This document shows, piece by piece, positions 16,538 through 24,922 of a DNA stretch of 64,000 nucleotides. Every line of letters starts with the position of its first letter. Positions within the stretch are counted from its first letter, which is position 1. The DNA lies in NCBI GenBank assembly GCA_963794165.1, contig CAWCCT010000011.1, positions 829,276 to 893,275 of the forward strand, read 5' to 3'. The position numbers were made by a program, and so were the translations under genes. The notes beneath the pieces were generated by a model. It had not been told where the DNA came from. It did no database searches and saw only the letters and a list, made by a program, of their open reading frames with translations. This stretch comes from PALSA-350 sp963794165. Lineage in GTDB: Bacteria; Acidobacteriota; Terriglobia; Terriglobales; Acidobacteriaceae.

Positions 16538-17950
16538 ATGTTGCGATACAACAACGTCCGCCACCGCATAACGCTGTGGTACATCGGCGTATTCGGCCTT
16601 GTGTTGCTACTCTTCATCTGTGGCGCGACGGTGCTGGAATATTGGCAGCTCACCCGCCAGCTGTACCATGCGGAGATCCAGGACATTGAAACCGCGGAGG
16701 GCCTGCTCGCCTTTGCGCCCGATGGCCGCCTGATGCTCCACGAGGAATACCATAACCATCCTCAATCGATACTGCTGCTCGACCGCTACATGGAGGTGCT
16801 TAGTCCAACAGGTCAGGTCCTTCTGCGCAATGACAAACTACGAGGGCAGAACTTAGGGGGACCGCCCTTCGCCAACGAAGGCCTTTTCGGCTACAACGAG
16901 CGCAGAGTGCGGCTGGATGATGGAACGCGCTTACTGCTCATCAGCCACATTCATTCGATCGGAAACCAGCCTCTGCTGATTCGGCTGGCCTACAGCTCGG
17001 CGCCGGTCGAACACGGAGTAGTGCAGTTTGTCGCACTGCTCTTGCTGGCGGTGCCGCCCGCACTCGTGTTTGCGGGTGTGGCCGGCTACCGCATGGCGCG
17101 TAAGGTGTTGCAGCCCCTGGATAAGATGGCGCTGCGCGCTGAAACTATTACAGCCAGCGCTCTCGATCAACGGCTGCCGATCGAGAATCCTAACGATGAA
17201 CTGGGCCGCATGGCCCGAGTTCTCAACGATCTGCTTGAGCGGCTGCAGAACTCGTTCGAAACCCTCAAGCGCTTTACCGCCGACGCATCGCACGAGTTAC
17301 GAACCCCGCTCAGCTCCATCCGCAGCGTTGGCGAAGTAGGCTTGCAGCGGGTGCACACGCCGGAAGAATATCGAGACATCATCGGGAGCATGTTGGAGGA
17401 AGTAACCCGGCTGACGGGAACGGTGGACGGGCTGCTCTCTATAAGCAGGGCGGATGCGGGACAGGTCGTACTCCACAAGACCACGTTCAGCGCGCTGCGC
17501 CTGGCACGAGAGGTAGTCGCGCTTCTCGGCTTGTTGGCAGAGGAGAAAGGGCAGCAGATCCAGATTGAGGGAGACGGAGACTTGTGTGTAAGTGCCGACC
17601 GCGCTGTAGTGCAGCGCGGCTTAGCGAATATCGTAGAGAACGCGATCAAATATGGACCCAGCGCAAGCGAAATTTCTATTCTCGTGGCGAGAAGTGGAAA
17701 CTACGTAGACATTGCGGTTGAGGATCGTGGAGAGACCATCGACGAGAATTTGAGAGAGAAGATTTTCGAGAGATTCTTCAGAGTAGACGCGTCGCGCTCA
17801 CGGGAAGCAGGCGGTAGCGGCCTGGGCCTGGCTATTGCCAAGTGGGCGATTGAGGTCAATGGGGGCAGCGTAGGACTACAGCCGGGGCAAGGTGGAGGAA
17901 ACCTTTTTCTGGTACGGATTCCCGCCGCTTCGGACCAGTTGAAGCCGTAG
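16538..17950 (+). CDS. Sensor histidine kinase
   Basis: A 470-residue membrane kinase. TM1 lies at about residues 12-35 and TM2 at about 160-185, with a periplasmic sensor between them and a HAMP domain after TM2 (about 187-240). The phosphorylation site is His252 in ADASHELRTPLSSIR. The ATPase domain has the N-box (NIVENAIKYGP), a G1 box written VEDRGETID rather than the usual D.GPGI, and the G2 box SGLGLAIAKW. The layout is CusS/QseC-like. It starts at the base after the response regulator stop, so the two are co-translated partners. The stimulus is unknown; a link to an efflux operon suggests a toxic compound or metal. Confidence 0.93.
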   Translation: MLRYNNVRHRITLWYIGVFGLVLLLFICGATVLEYWQLTRQLYHAEIQDIETAEGLLAFAPDGRLMLHEEYHNHPQSILLLDRYMEVLSPTGQVLLRNDKLRGQNLGGPPFANEGLFGYNERRVRLDDGTRLLLISHIHSIGNQPLLIRLAYSSAPVEHGVVQFVALLLLAVPPALVFAGVAGYRMARKVLQPLDKMALRAETITASALDQRLPIENPNDELGRMARVLNDLLERLQNSFETLKRFTADASHELRTPLSSIRSVGEVGLQRVHTPEEYRDIIGSMLEEVTRLTGTVDGLLSISRADAGQVVLHKTTFSALRLAREVVALLGLLAEEKGQQIQIEGDGDLCVSADRAVVQRGLANIVENAIKYGPSASEISILVARSGNYVDIAVEDRGETIDENLREKIFERFFRVDASRSREAGGSGLGLAIAKWAIEVNGGSVGLQPGQGGGNLFLVRIPAASDQLKP

Positions 17951-18012
17951 TGGTGGTGCGGCTTACTTACGAAGTTTCCGGTACGACGAAAGCCCACCAA
18001 GGGAGTGGATGC

Positions 18013-18726
18013 ATGCTGATTTTTATAGTTGAGCGCGAAGAAAATGCTGCATCGTTCCTTTCGGCCACCTTGGAAAACGCCGGTTTTACGGTTCGGATTT
18101 TTCATGAAGGAGCGACTGTCTTGCGAGAAGCGTTGAATGAAGAGCCAGCTCTGATCGTTCTCGATGAGGTTACCTCTTTGCAAGGATTGGAAACCCAGGG
18201 TGGGCTGAGGTTCACCCGGAAGATTGTACTTTCAGCGCGCACCAGCGAGGGCGAGAAAGTCCAAGCGCTCGAATCCGGTGCGGACGATTACATCACGAAA
18301 CCATTGAGCGCACGCGAATTCGTTGCGAGGGTACGCGCGGTGCTAAGGAGCAGGCAAGCGCTGGACCCTGCAAACAATGTTCTACGTATCGGCAGCCTTT
18401 CCATCGATCTGGACGCGAGGAGAACCTGGACATCGGAGCAAGAAGTGTTTTTGACCGCAACCGAGTTCAACTTACTCTCATACTTTATGCGTCATGCCGG
18501 CCGGGTTCTTTCTCGAAAACAATTGGAGACAGAATTTTGGCCAGGGGAGATGGGGGACCGACGGATCGTCGATGTATACATCCGCCGGTTGCGCCAAAAA
18601 ATAGAACCTGACCCGTCCAATCCTGTCACGCTCATCACATGCAGGGGGGATGGATACATGCTCTTTGGCTCGAATGGTCCTACGAGAATGCCCTCATCCA
18701 GCAAACCTGATGAGTCCCGCGAGTGA
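18013..18726 (+). CDS. Second OmpR-like response regulator with a divergent receiver
   Basis: A 237-residue protein starting at 18013 (MLIFIVEREENAASFL), 63 bp after the kinase gene. The C-terminal winged helix is standard (LTATEFNLLSYFM, then VDVYIRRLRQKIE). The receiver keeps the likely phospho-acceptor Asp51 (IVLDE) and Lys96 (ITKPL), but the usual DD pair near the start is ER-EE and the loop after the aspartate lacks the conserved Pro and Asp-Gly, being several residues short. It may be weakly or conditionally phosphorylated, or work by dimerisation alone. With the genes before it, this gives one kinase and two regulators. Confidence 0.85.
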   Translation: MLIFIVEREENAASFLSATLENAGFTVRIFHEGATVLREALNEEPALIVLDEVTSLQGLETQGGLRFTRKIVLSARTSEGEKVQALESGADDYITKPLSAREFVARVRAVLRSRQALDPANNVLRIGSLSIDLDARRTWTSEQEVFLTATEFNLLSYFMRHAGRVLSRKQLETEFWPGEMGDRRIVDVYIRRLRQKIEPDPSNPVTLITCRGDGYMLFGSNGPTRMPSSSKPDESRE

Positions 18727-18863
18727 TTGTTCTTTGTTGGGGGCCGCAGGGGTGCTGACTCGATTGTTGACACCATCGAAAAACCTGGATTAGTGAGGAG
18801 GTCGACCCCAGCCCGTGGATCGAAGCATCCTTATTAAGTTCCGACTCGTCTACTCAACCAAGC

Positions 18864-18889
18864 CACATCTGAAAACTTTCGAAGATGTG
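18864..18889. promoter_or_regulatory. Inverted repeat before the molybdenum hydroxylase operon
   Basis: CACATCT (18864-18870) and AGATGTG (18883-18889) form a perfect 7-bp inverted repeat with a 12-bp spacer, just before the ribosome binding site (ggggtgaagag) of the 18903 start. It could be an operator or a translation-controlling hairpin. Confidence 0.4.
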
Positions 18890-18902
18890 TCGGGGTGAAG
18901 AG

Positions 18903-19607
18903 ATGAGTATTCCGCCGGACGACGAGTTTGAAGAGGAAGAGAAAGAACTTGAGAAGCACGAGCTCCGCTTTGAGCTGAGCCGACGCCGCTTCATGCAGGC
19001 AGCCGGGGTTATTTCAGCCGGCATCGCTGTGGGCGTACCGAATGCTTCCGCTGCTGATACGCCGGTATCTAAGACTCAGGCAATCACATTAAAGGTCAAT
19101 GGGCAGTCAAAGACGCTTTCGCTCGATACCCGGACTTCTCTGCTTGATGCACTGCGGGAATCGATGGAGCTGACAGGCACCAAGAAAGGTTGCGACCACG
19201 GGCAGTGCGGGGCATGTACCGTCCTGGTCGACGGCCGCCGAGTGAACTCGTGCCTGACGCTGGCGTTTGCGGCTGAGGGCTCCGAGATCACCACCATCGA
19301 AGGGCTTGCCACCGCCTCCGACCCCAAGGACGTTAGTGAACTGCACCCCATGCAGGCCGCGTTCCTCGAGCACGATGGCTACCAATGCGGATATTGCACA
19401 CCGGGGCAAATCTGCTCGGCGATAGCAGCGGTCGAGGAGCATAAGCGCGGGGCACTCTCGATCGTGAGCTTCCATACCGGCAAGACCGAGCATCCTGAGA
19501 TGACCGATGACGAGATCAAGGAGCGCATGAGCGGCAATATCTGCCGCTGCGGCGCCTACCCCAACATCGTAGCTGCGGTTCGCGCAGTGGCGGGAGCATC
19601 CGCATGA
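18903..19607 (+). CDS. paoA: Molybdenum hydroxylase, 2Fe-2S subunit (PaoA/YagT-like)
   Basis: A 234-residue iron-sulphur subunit of an aldehyde oxidoreductase. The ATG at 18903 has gaag as ribosome binding site. The N-terminus has a twin-arginine signal (SRRRFMQAAGVISAG), meaning the folded complex is exported, as in E. coli PaoABC. The plant-type ferredoxin domain has GCDHGQCGACTVLVDG with a further cysteine, and the second cluster domain has YQCGYCTPGQ and NICRCGAY. It overlaps the next gene by four bases. The complex oxidises aldehydes to acids using molybdopterin cytosine dinucleotide. Confidence 0.92.
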   Translation: MSIPPDDEFEEEEKELEKHELRFELSRRRFMQAAGVISAGIAVGVPNASAADTPVSKTQAITLKVNGQSKTLSLDTRTSLLDALRESMELTGTKKGCDHGQCGACTVLVDGRRVNSCLTLAFAAEGSEITTIEGLATASDPKDVSELHPMQAAFLEHDGYQCGYCTPGQICSAIAAVEEHKRGALSIVSFHTGKTEHPEMTDDEIKERMSGNICRCGAYPNIVAAVRAVAGASA

Positions 19608-20629
19608 AAGCTTTTAACTACGAACGCGCAACAGCGACCGAAGGCGCGATCCACGCTGGAGCCGCGCGGGGCGCGAAGTTCCTGGCCGGCGGGACAAATC
19701 TCGTCGACCTGATGAAATATGGGATTGAATCGCCGACGACTCTTGTCGATATCAACCATCTCGAGTTGAAGGAGATTGTCGCAGGGCCCGATGGTGGAGT
19801 AAAGGTCGGCGCGCTGGTGAAGAACTCCGATCTGGCGAATCATCCCCTGATCAAGAGCCAGTATCCGCTGCTGTCACAGGCGCTGCTGAGCGGCGCCTCT
19901 CCGCAATTGCGTAATATGGCCACGACCGGGGGCAACTTGCTGCAACGGACGCGCTGCTACTACTTTACCGATATCAGCTTTCCGGCCTGCAATAAACGAG
20001 ACCCGGGCTCGGGGTGTGCCGCGATCAAGGGTTATAACCGTATTCACGCAATCCTGGGCCAAACCGACAAAGGCCCGTCGAGCGGTGAGACCTGCATTGC
20101 GACCAACCCGTCGGACATGAATGTCGCCATGGCAGCGCTTGGGGCCACGATCGATGTCGAGAGCCCAAAGGGCAAACGAACCATTCCCTTCGCGGAATTT
20201 CATAGGCTGCCCGGTTCGACTCCATGGCTTGACACGACGCTGAGGCCGGATGAGTTGATCGTTGCGGTCACTTTGCCCCCAGCCAGATTTTCCAGGAATG
20301 CCTACTACCTGAAGATTCGCGATCGTAACAGTTACGCTTTTGCATTGATCTCTGTAGCCGCTGGTCTCGAGTTGGAGGGCGGCCTGATCAAATCCGCTGG
20401 CCTGGCGTTGGGCGGCGTCGCGCTGAAGCCCTGGCGAGATACAGAAGCCGAGAAGGCGTTGGCCGGCAAGGCAGCAGGGAACGAAGCATTTCAGCGCGCG
20501 GCCGAGATCCTTCTTAAGGACGCGAAAGGTTACGAGCACAATCAGTTCAAGATTGAAATGGCAAAACACGGCGTGGTGCGGGCGTTGACGCTCGCCTCGC
20601 AGGGCACAACAGAAGGGATGCAGGCGTAA
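19604..20629 (+). CDS. paoB: Molybdenum hydroxylase, FAD subunit (PaoB/YagS-like)
   Basis: A 341-residue flavin subunit. The FAD-binding motifs AGGTNLVDLMKYG and ATTGGNLLQRTRCYYF are present. The PaoB-specific insert with four cysteines follows (RTRCYYF...PACNKRDPGSGC), which in E. coli PaoB holds an extra 4Fe-4S cluster. This insert is what separates it from ordinary xanthine dehydrogenase FAD subunits. It starts within the last codons of the 2Fe-2S subunit gene and its stop overlaps the ATG of the large subunit by one base, so all three are translationally coupled. Confidence 0.93.
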   Translation: MKAFNYERATATEGAIHAGAARGAKFLAGGTNLVDLMKYGIESPTTLVDINHLELKEIVAGPDGGVKVGALVKNSDLANHPLIKSQYPLLSQALLSGASPQLRNMATTGGNLLQRTRCYYFTDISFPACNKRDPGSGCAAIKGYNRIHAILGQTDKGPSSGETCIATNPSDMNVAMAALGATIDVESPKGKRTIPFAEFHRLPGSTPWLDTTLRPDELIVAVTLPPARFSRNAYYLKIRDRNSYAFALISVAAGLELEGGLIKSAGLALGGVALKPWRDTEAEKALAGKAAGNEAFQRAAEILLKDAKGYEHNQFKIEMAKHGVVRALTLASQGTTEGMQA

Positions 20630-22863
20630 TGGCGACTGACACGGCACCGAAGCCGGCAAAACAACTCAATTACCGCTACGAAGGCATTGCCAAGGTTACC
20701 GGGAAAGCGAAATATGCTGCAGAGTTCTCGCAGCCTTTCCCCAAAAAAGACCTTGCTTATGCCTACATCGTTCAGGCCACGATTCCAAATGGGACGATCG
20801 CATCGATCGATCACTACCTGGCTGACGCGGCGCCCGGAATCATTGCGATCCTAACGCCCTTCAACGCACCGAAACTAAACCAGGCCCCGCCGGACCCCCC
20901 TGCGAGGCGAAATCTAAGCCTGCTGCAGGATAAGGAAGTCCATTACAACGGACAGCCGATTGCCGTCGTGGTGGCGAGATCGTTGAACGAGGCTAAGGCC
21001 GCGGCGCGGCTGCTGAAGATCAAGTACGTCTCCAAGCCTGCGCAGGTAAATTTCATGGAAAGACAAGGTGCTGCACGATGGCCAAAAAACCCGGGAAAGG
21101 AGCCGCCGGGAAATCACAGGGGGGATATTCAAGATGGGTTTGCAAAATCATCCGCGACCATCGAACAGACCTATGTCACTCCCATTCAGCACCACAACCC
21201 GATGGAACCACATGCGACGATCGCGTGGTGGGAGGGCGAGAGGCTGAACGTATTCGATGCGACCCAATACATCTCGGGCGACAAGATGTCGCTGGCCAAG
21301 ACCCTCGATATACCGGTTGACTACGTGCGAGTCGTGAACCCGGTTGTGGGCGGTGGCTTTGGCTCGAAGGGATCCATGTGGTCTCACGTCCCGCTCTGCG
21401 CGATGGCAGCAAAGGTGACCGGAAGACCGGTGAAGCTTGTTCTGGAACGGGAACAAATGTTTGGGCCGGTGGGCGGCCGTCCGTCCACGGTAAACAAGAT
21501 CAAGCTGGGTGCGAGCGCGGATGGCAAGCTGCTAGCCATGCAGCAGGACGTGGTCATGAACGCCTCGGTGATGGAGGATTTCACTGAGCATTCTGCCGGC
21601 CCGATGAAAAATCTGTACATGAGCGAAGCGAACTCTGTGACCGAGAAGGTGGTCGAGGTGAATTTGGGGGTTTCCACGTTTACGCGTGCGCCTGGAGAGG
21701 CGCCGGGAACGGCGGTGCTCGAGATCGCCATGGATGAGCTGGCGGAGAAGCTCAAGATGGATCCAGTGCAGCTGCGCCTGGTGAATTACGCGGAGAAAGA
21801 TCCAAGCCACGATCGTCCATGGACAGACAAGCATCTCCGTGATTGTTACACTCAGGCAGCGGAGCGCTTTGGGTGGTCGAAGCGTAGTGCTACACCATGC
21901 GGCGTCACCGAAGGCAATGCGATGATCGGTTACGGTATGGCAACGGCTACTTATCCCGCAAATCGTAGCGCGGCACAAGCGGTGGTAAGAATGCTGCCGG
22001 GCGGAAGGATGTTCGTAGGTTCGGGCACGCAGGATCTGGGCACCGGCACCTACACCATCATGGCTCAACAGGCGGCGGCCGGCTTCGGGACTGATCCTTC
22101 ACTGGTGGAGGTGAAGCTCGGTGATTCGACGCTCCCCAAGGCTCCGGTGTCAGGCGGTTCGCAATCGTCTGCCTCTGTGTTGCCGGCCATTCAAGATGCA
22201 ACCACGCAGTTGAAGTTGAAGTTGGCGGATCTGGCGATAGCCGATGCAGCTTCCCCCTTACACGGGCTCAAGACGCTGGATATCGAGGCTAAAGACGGCA
22301 AGCTTTTCAATAAGAGCAATCCCTCTCAAGCGGATAGTCTGGTGGATCTGATTGCGCGCAACGGGAATAAGCCGGTAGAGGCCAGCGGATCGGCAGAGCC
22401 TTCGGAAGCCAAAGACTCGATGAGTTCCTATTCCTGGGGAGCAGTCTTCGTTGAAGTAGCGGTCGATAAGGACACCCACATGGTCAAGGTGCGCAAAGTG
22501 GTCGGCACCTACGACATCGGAACACTTCTTAATCGGAAGACCGGACTCAACCAACTGATGGGCGGCATCGTCTGGGGCATCTCGTTCGCGCTGTATGAAG
22601 AGGCGCGTATAGACCCTGTGTATGGGCGGGTGGTGAACGAATCCCTCGCCGAATATCACGTCCCAGTCAACGCGGATATCGGCGAGATCGACGTCACCGT
22701 CCTCGATATACCGGATGTGAAGTTCAATCCCATTGGGTCGCGGGGCATCGGAGAGATCGGAATCACTGGAGCCGCAGCCGCGGTCGCGAACGCAATCTAC
22801 AATGCGACGGGTAAGCGGGTTAGGGAATATCCGATAACACCGGACAAGATCATGATGGCTTAG
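20629..22863 (+). CDS. paoC: Molybdenum hydroxylase, molybdopterin-binding subunit (PaoC/YagR-like)
   Basis: A 744-residue catalytic subunit. It has the aldehyde-oxidase hammerhead domain, the molybdopterin contacts GGGFGSKGSMWSH and GSGTQDLGTGTYTI, and the catalytic glutamate in GIGEIGITGAA near the C-terminus. Length matches PaoC. It lacks its own export signal and should travel with the Tat-tagged small subunit. Substrates in E. coli are aromatic aldehydes. No cofactor-insertion chaperone (PaoD-like) is seen in the window. The operon sits between a two-component system and an efflux operon, which fits a detoxification role. Confidence 0.94.
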   Translation: MATDTAPKPAKQLNYRYEGIAKVTGKAKYAAEFSQPFPKKDLAYAYIVQATIPNGTIASIDHYLADAAPGIIAILTPFNAPKLNQAPPDPPARRNLSLLQDKEVHYNGQPIAVVVARSLNEAKAAARLLKIKYVSKPAQVNFMERQGAARWPKNPGKEPPGNHRGDIQDGFAKSSATIEQTYVTPIQHHNPMEPHATIAWWEGERLNVFDATQYISGDKMSLAKTLDIPVDYVRVVNPVVGGGFGSKGSMWSHVPLCAMAAKVTGRPVKLVLEREQMFGPVGGRPSTVNKIKLGASADGKLLAMQQDVVMNASVMEDFTEHSAGPMKNLYMSEANSVTEKVVEVNLGVSTFTRAPGEAPGTAVLEIAMDELAEKLKMDPVQLRLVNYAEKDPSHDRPWTDKHLRDCYTQAAERFGWSKRSATPCGVTEGNAMIGYGMATATYPANRSAAQAVVRMLPGGRMFVGSGTQDLGTGTYTIMAQQAAAGFGTDPSLVEVKLGDSTLPKAPVSGGSQSSASVLPAIQDATTQLKLKLADLAIADAASPLHGLKTLDIEAKDGKLFNKSNPSQADSLVDLIARNGNKPVEASGSAEPSEAKDSMSSYSWGAVFVEVAVDKDTHMVKVRKVVGTYDIGTLLNRKTGLNQLMGGIVWGISFALYEEARIDPVYGRVVNESLAEYHVPVNADIGEIDVTVLDIPDVKFNPIGSRGIGEIGITGAAAAVANAIYNATGKRVREYPITPDKIMMA

Positions 22864-23118
22864 CTTGGATTAGTGCGCGCCAGCGAAACTCGTCAAAGCA
22901 ATACCCGCTCCTGCCCGAGACGCAAGAAGCTCACGCCCCAGCGGAGTTTAAGTCCCGTTTTAAGGCAGGATCGGCTAGAGCATATCTCGCGTAGATTCTG
23001 GGAATTGTACGACGTGGGATCCAACCAAAAGCGGCTGGACGGCATCTGCTATATTGGTTGTGTCTCGGCTTTGCTCGGGACGTTCACCTCCCACGGAACC
23101 AAGGATTCAGGAGAGCGT

Positions 23119-23508
23119 GTGGTGCTGCATTTGCGTAATTGGTTGCGAAATGGCCGTTGCGCTTTTCTGCTCGCACTGGGGCTTCTGACGCTGTCTGCCG
23201 CGGTCTTTGGTTGGGGGCTGCAGTATAAGCTGTCTCTTTATAAGGGGAAGGATTCGATCTCGCATCAGATCCCCGAAGCCAAGCTCCTCTCCCAAAAAGA
23301 ACGTCCCACGGCAGACCAGGCTGTGAGCGTTCGTCCCGCTCCCATGCCGGTTCTCCTGTTTCCGGTTTTGATGGTCGCGGCTATTGCGTCCGGTTTATTC
23401 CAGGCGGCAGCCCGTTATGCTCGTACCGGTAGCATAGAACGATCAAGGCCGCCGCTGCCTCCTTGCCTCCACGCAATACTCTTCCGCCCTCCTCCTGCAT
23501 TGATCTAG
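23119..23508 (+). CDS. Small membrane protein, conserved hypothetical
   Basis: A 129-residue protein starting at a GTG preceded by caggaga. Two transmembrane segments are clear: AFLLALGLLTLSAAVFGWGL near residues 14-34 and VLLFPVLMVAAIASGLF near 80-98. Between them is a hydrophilic loop (about 45 residues); the tail ends FRPPPALI. The frame is open upstream to 22873, but that part lacks protein-like features. No function is known. It lies between the molybdenum hydroxylase and the second efflux operon on the same strand. Confidence 0.6.
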   Translation: MVLHLRNWLRNGRCAFLLALGLLTLSAAVFGWGLQYKLSLYKGKDSISHQIPEAKLLSQKERPTADQAVSVRPAPMPVLLFPVLMVAAIASGLFQAAARYARTGSIERSRPPLPPCLHAILFRPPPALI

Positions 23509-23647
23509 AGCCGATACACCAAAGAAGCGAGTAGGTTTCCGCGTTCGGCCTCGATGCCGGGCGTGGGAAGCTCCGTTTGTGCCACCACTCCCGGTCAGCT
23601 TCACAGCAGATCGACTCCAGTTGTGCATACAGGTGCGTGTAAACGAT

Positions 23648-24922
23648 ATGCGAAGGCATCTCATTTTCCTGATCGCGGCATCCGCGATCGTAATAGCGGC
23701 TGCGATTTTTATCTTCCGTTCGCGCCAGCGCCAACCCGTCGAAGCAGCTCCCGGTCCCCCCGCGGCGCAGGTAGCGATAGTACAGCGGGGTTCCATCACT
23801 CATGTGCTGGGCATGGCCGGTCAGTTCCAGGCCTACCAGGTAGTGGATGTGCATCCCAAAGTGTCCGGCTTCATCCGCCACATCTACGTCGACATTGGCG
23901 ACCGAGTTCACCAAGGCCAGACGCTGGCGGTGCTCGAGGTGCCGGAATTGCGCGCGCAGTTGGCAGGCACGGTGGCTGGCTTGGCTCGCAGCAAGGACGA
24001 AATCACGCGGGCAGAGCACGAGGTCGCGCGGGCAGAAGCCGAATACTCAGCGCTGCATGCCAACAGCAACCGTTTGCAACAGGCAGCTAAAGCGCAGCCG
24101 GGATTGATCGCGCAACAGGAACTCGACGACGCGCAATCGAAAGACCTGTCGGCGGGGGCCCAGGTGGACGCGGCAAAATCTGCCTTGGCGGCGGCTCGAG
24201 GCGGCTCCGAGGTAGCGAAGGCGGACAACGACCGTGTGCAAGCGCTGGAGAGCTACACCAATGTGATTGCACCGTTGTCTGGCGTGGTCACCTGGCGGTA
24301 CGCCGATACGGGAGCGCTGATTCAGTCCGGCCGGGACTCTAACGACCAGGCTCTGCCAATCGTGAAGATTTCCGAGAATGGTCTGCTTCGCTTGCGCGTG
24401 CCGGTACCGGAAGACGCAGTGAGATACATCAAGACCGGCGATTCGATGGAGATTCGCGTGGATGCGGTGAACCGGTCCTTTACCGGCAAAGTGGTTCGCT
24501 TTACCCGGGATGTGAATTTCGAAACGCGGACGATGCAGACGGAAGTCGACGTGGAGAACAAAGATCTCTCCCTCGTTCCCGGCATGTACGCCAACGCACA
24601 ACTGGTTCTAGCCCATGTGGAGAACGTTCTGACTATCCCAGTCGAAGCGCTCTCACTCAACGGAAATCAACGGGTGGTATATGTGCTCGACAGCGGGAAC
24701 CACGTGCACGAGCGGGTGGTTCAGATTGGCATCGAGGGCACCAAGCTGGCAGAGATCAAGAGCGGCCTCAAGGAAGGCGAGCAGGTGATTTCCGGTGGTC
24801 AAGGGAAATACCAGGAGGGGGAAAAAGTCGAGCCCGTAGTAACCAAAGAGCCCAGCAGCGAAACGACGCGGGCGAGGCAAAGCACGATCGACACCCAGGA
24901 AGACCAGGGAGGGCCCCAGTAA
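23648..24922 (+). CDS. RND efflux periplasmic adaptor (membrane fusion protein)
   Basis: A 424-residue adaptor. The ATG at 23648 starts MRRHLIFLIAASAIVIAAAI, an uncleaved membrane anchor; in-frame codons upstream to 23579 give no better start. Lipoyl half-motifs (DVHPKVSGFIRHIYVDIGDR; YTNVIAPLSGVVTWRYADTG) flank an alpha-hairpin of about 110 residues, followed by beta-barrel and membrane-proximal domains (LSLVPGMYANAQL). It resembles the adaptor at 7861 in order and motifs but is membrane-anchored rather than a lipoprotein. It overlaps the pump gene by one base. Confidence 0.93.
   Translation: MRRHLIFLIAASAIVIAAAIFIFRSRQRQPVEAAPGPPAAQVAIVQRGSITHVLGMAGQFQAYQVVDVHPKVSGFIRHIYVDIGDRVHQGQTLAVLEVPELRAQLAGTVAGLARSKDEITRAEHEVARAEAEYSALHANSNRLQQAAKAQPGLIAQQELDDAQSKDLSAGAQVDAAKSALAAARGGSEVAKADNDRVQALESYTNVIAPLSGVVTWRYADTGALIQSGRDSNDQALPIVKISENGLLRLRVPVPEDAVRYIKTGDSMEIRVDAVNRSFTGKVVRFTRDVNFETRTMQTEVDVENKDLSLVPGMYANAQLVLAHVENVLTIPVEALSLNGNQRVVYVLDSGNHVHERVVQIGIEGTKLAEIKSGLKEGEQVISGGQGKYQEGEKVEPVVTKEPSSETTRARQSTIDTQEDQGGPQ

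Noticed and set aside
18727..18902. Molybdenum-cofactor riboswitch before the paoABC-like operon
   Set aside because: Only a 7-bp inverted repeat is evident; the multi-stem conserved core of that riboswitch could not be recognised by eye.
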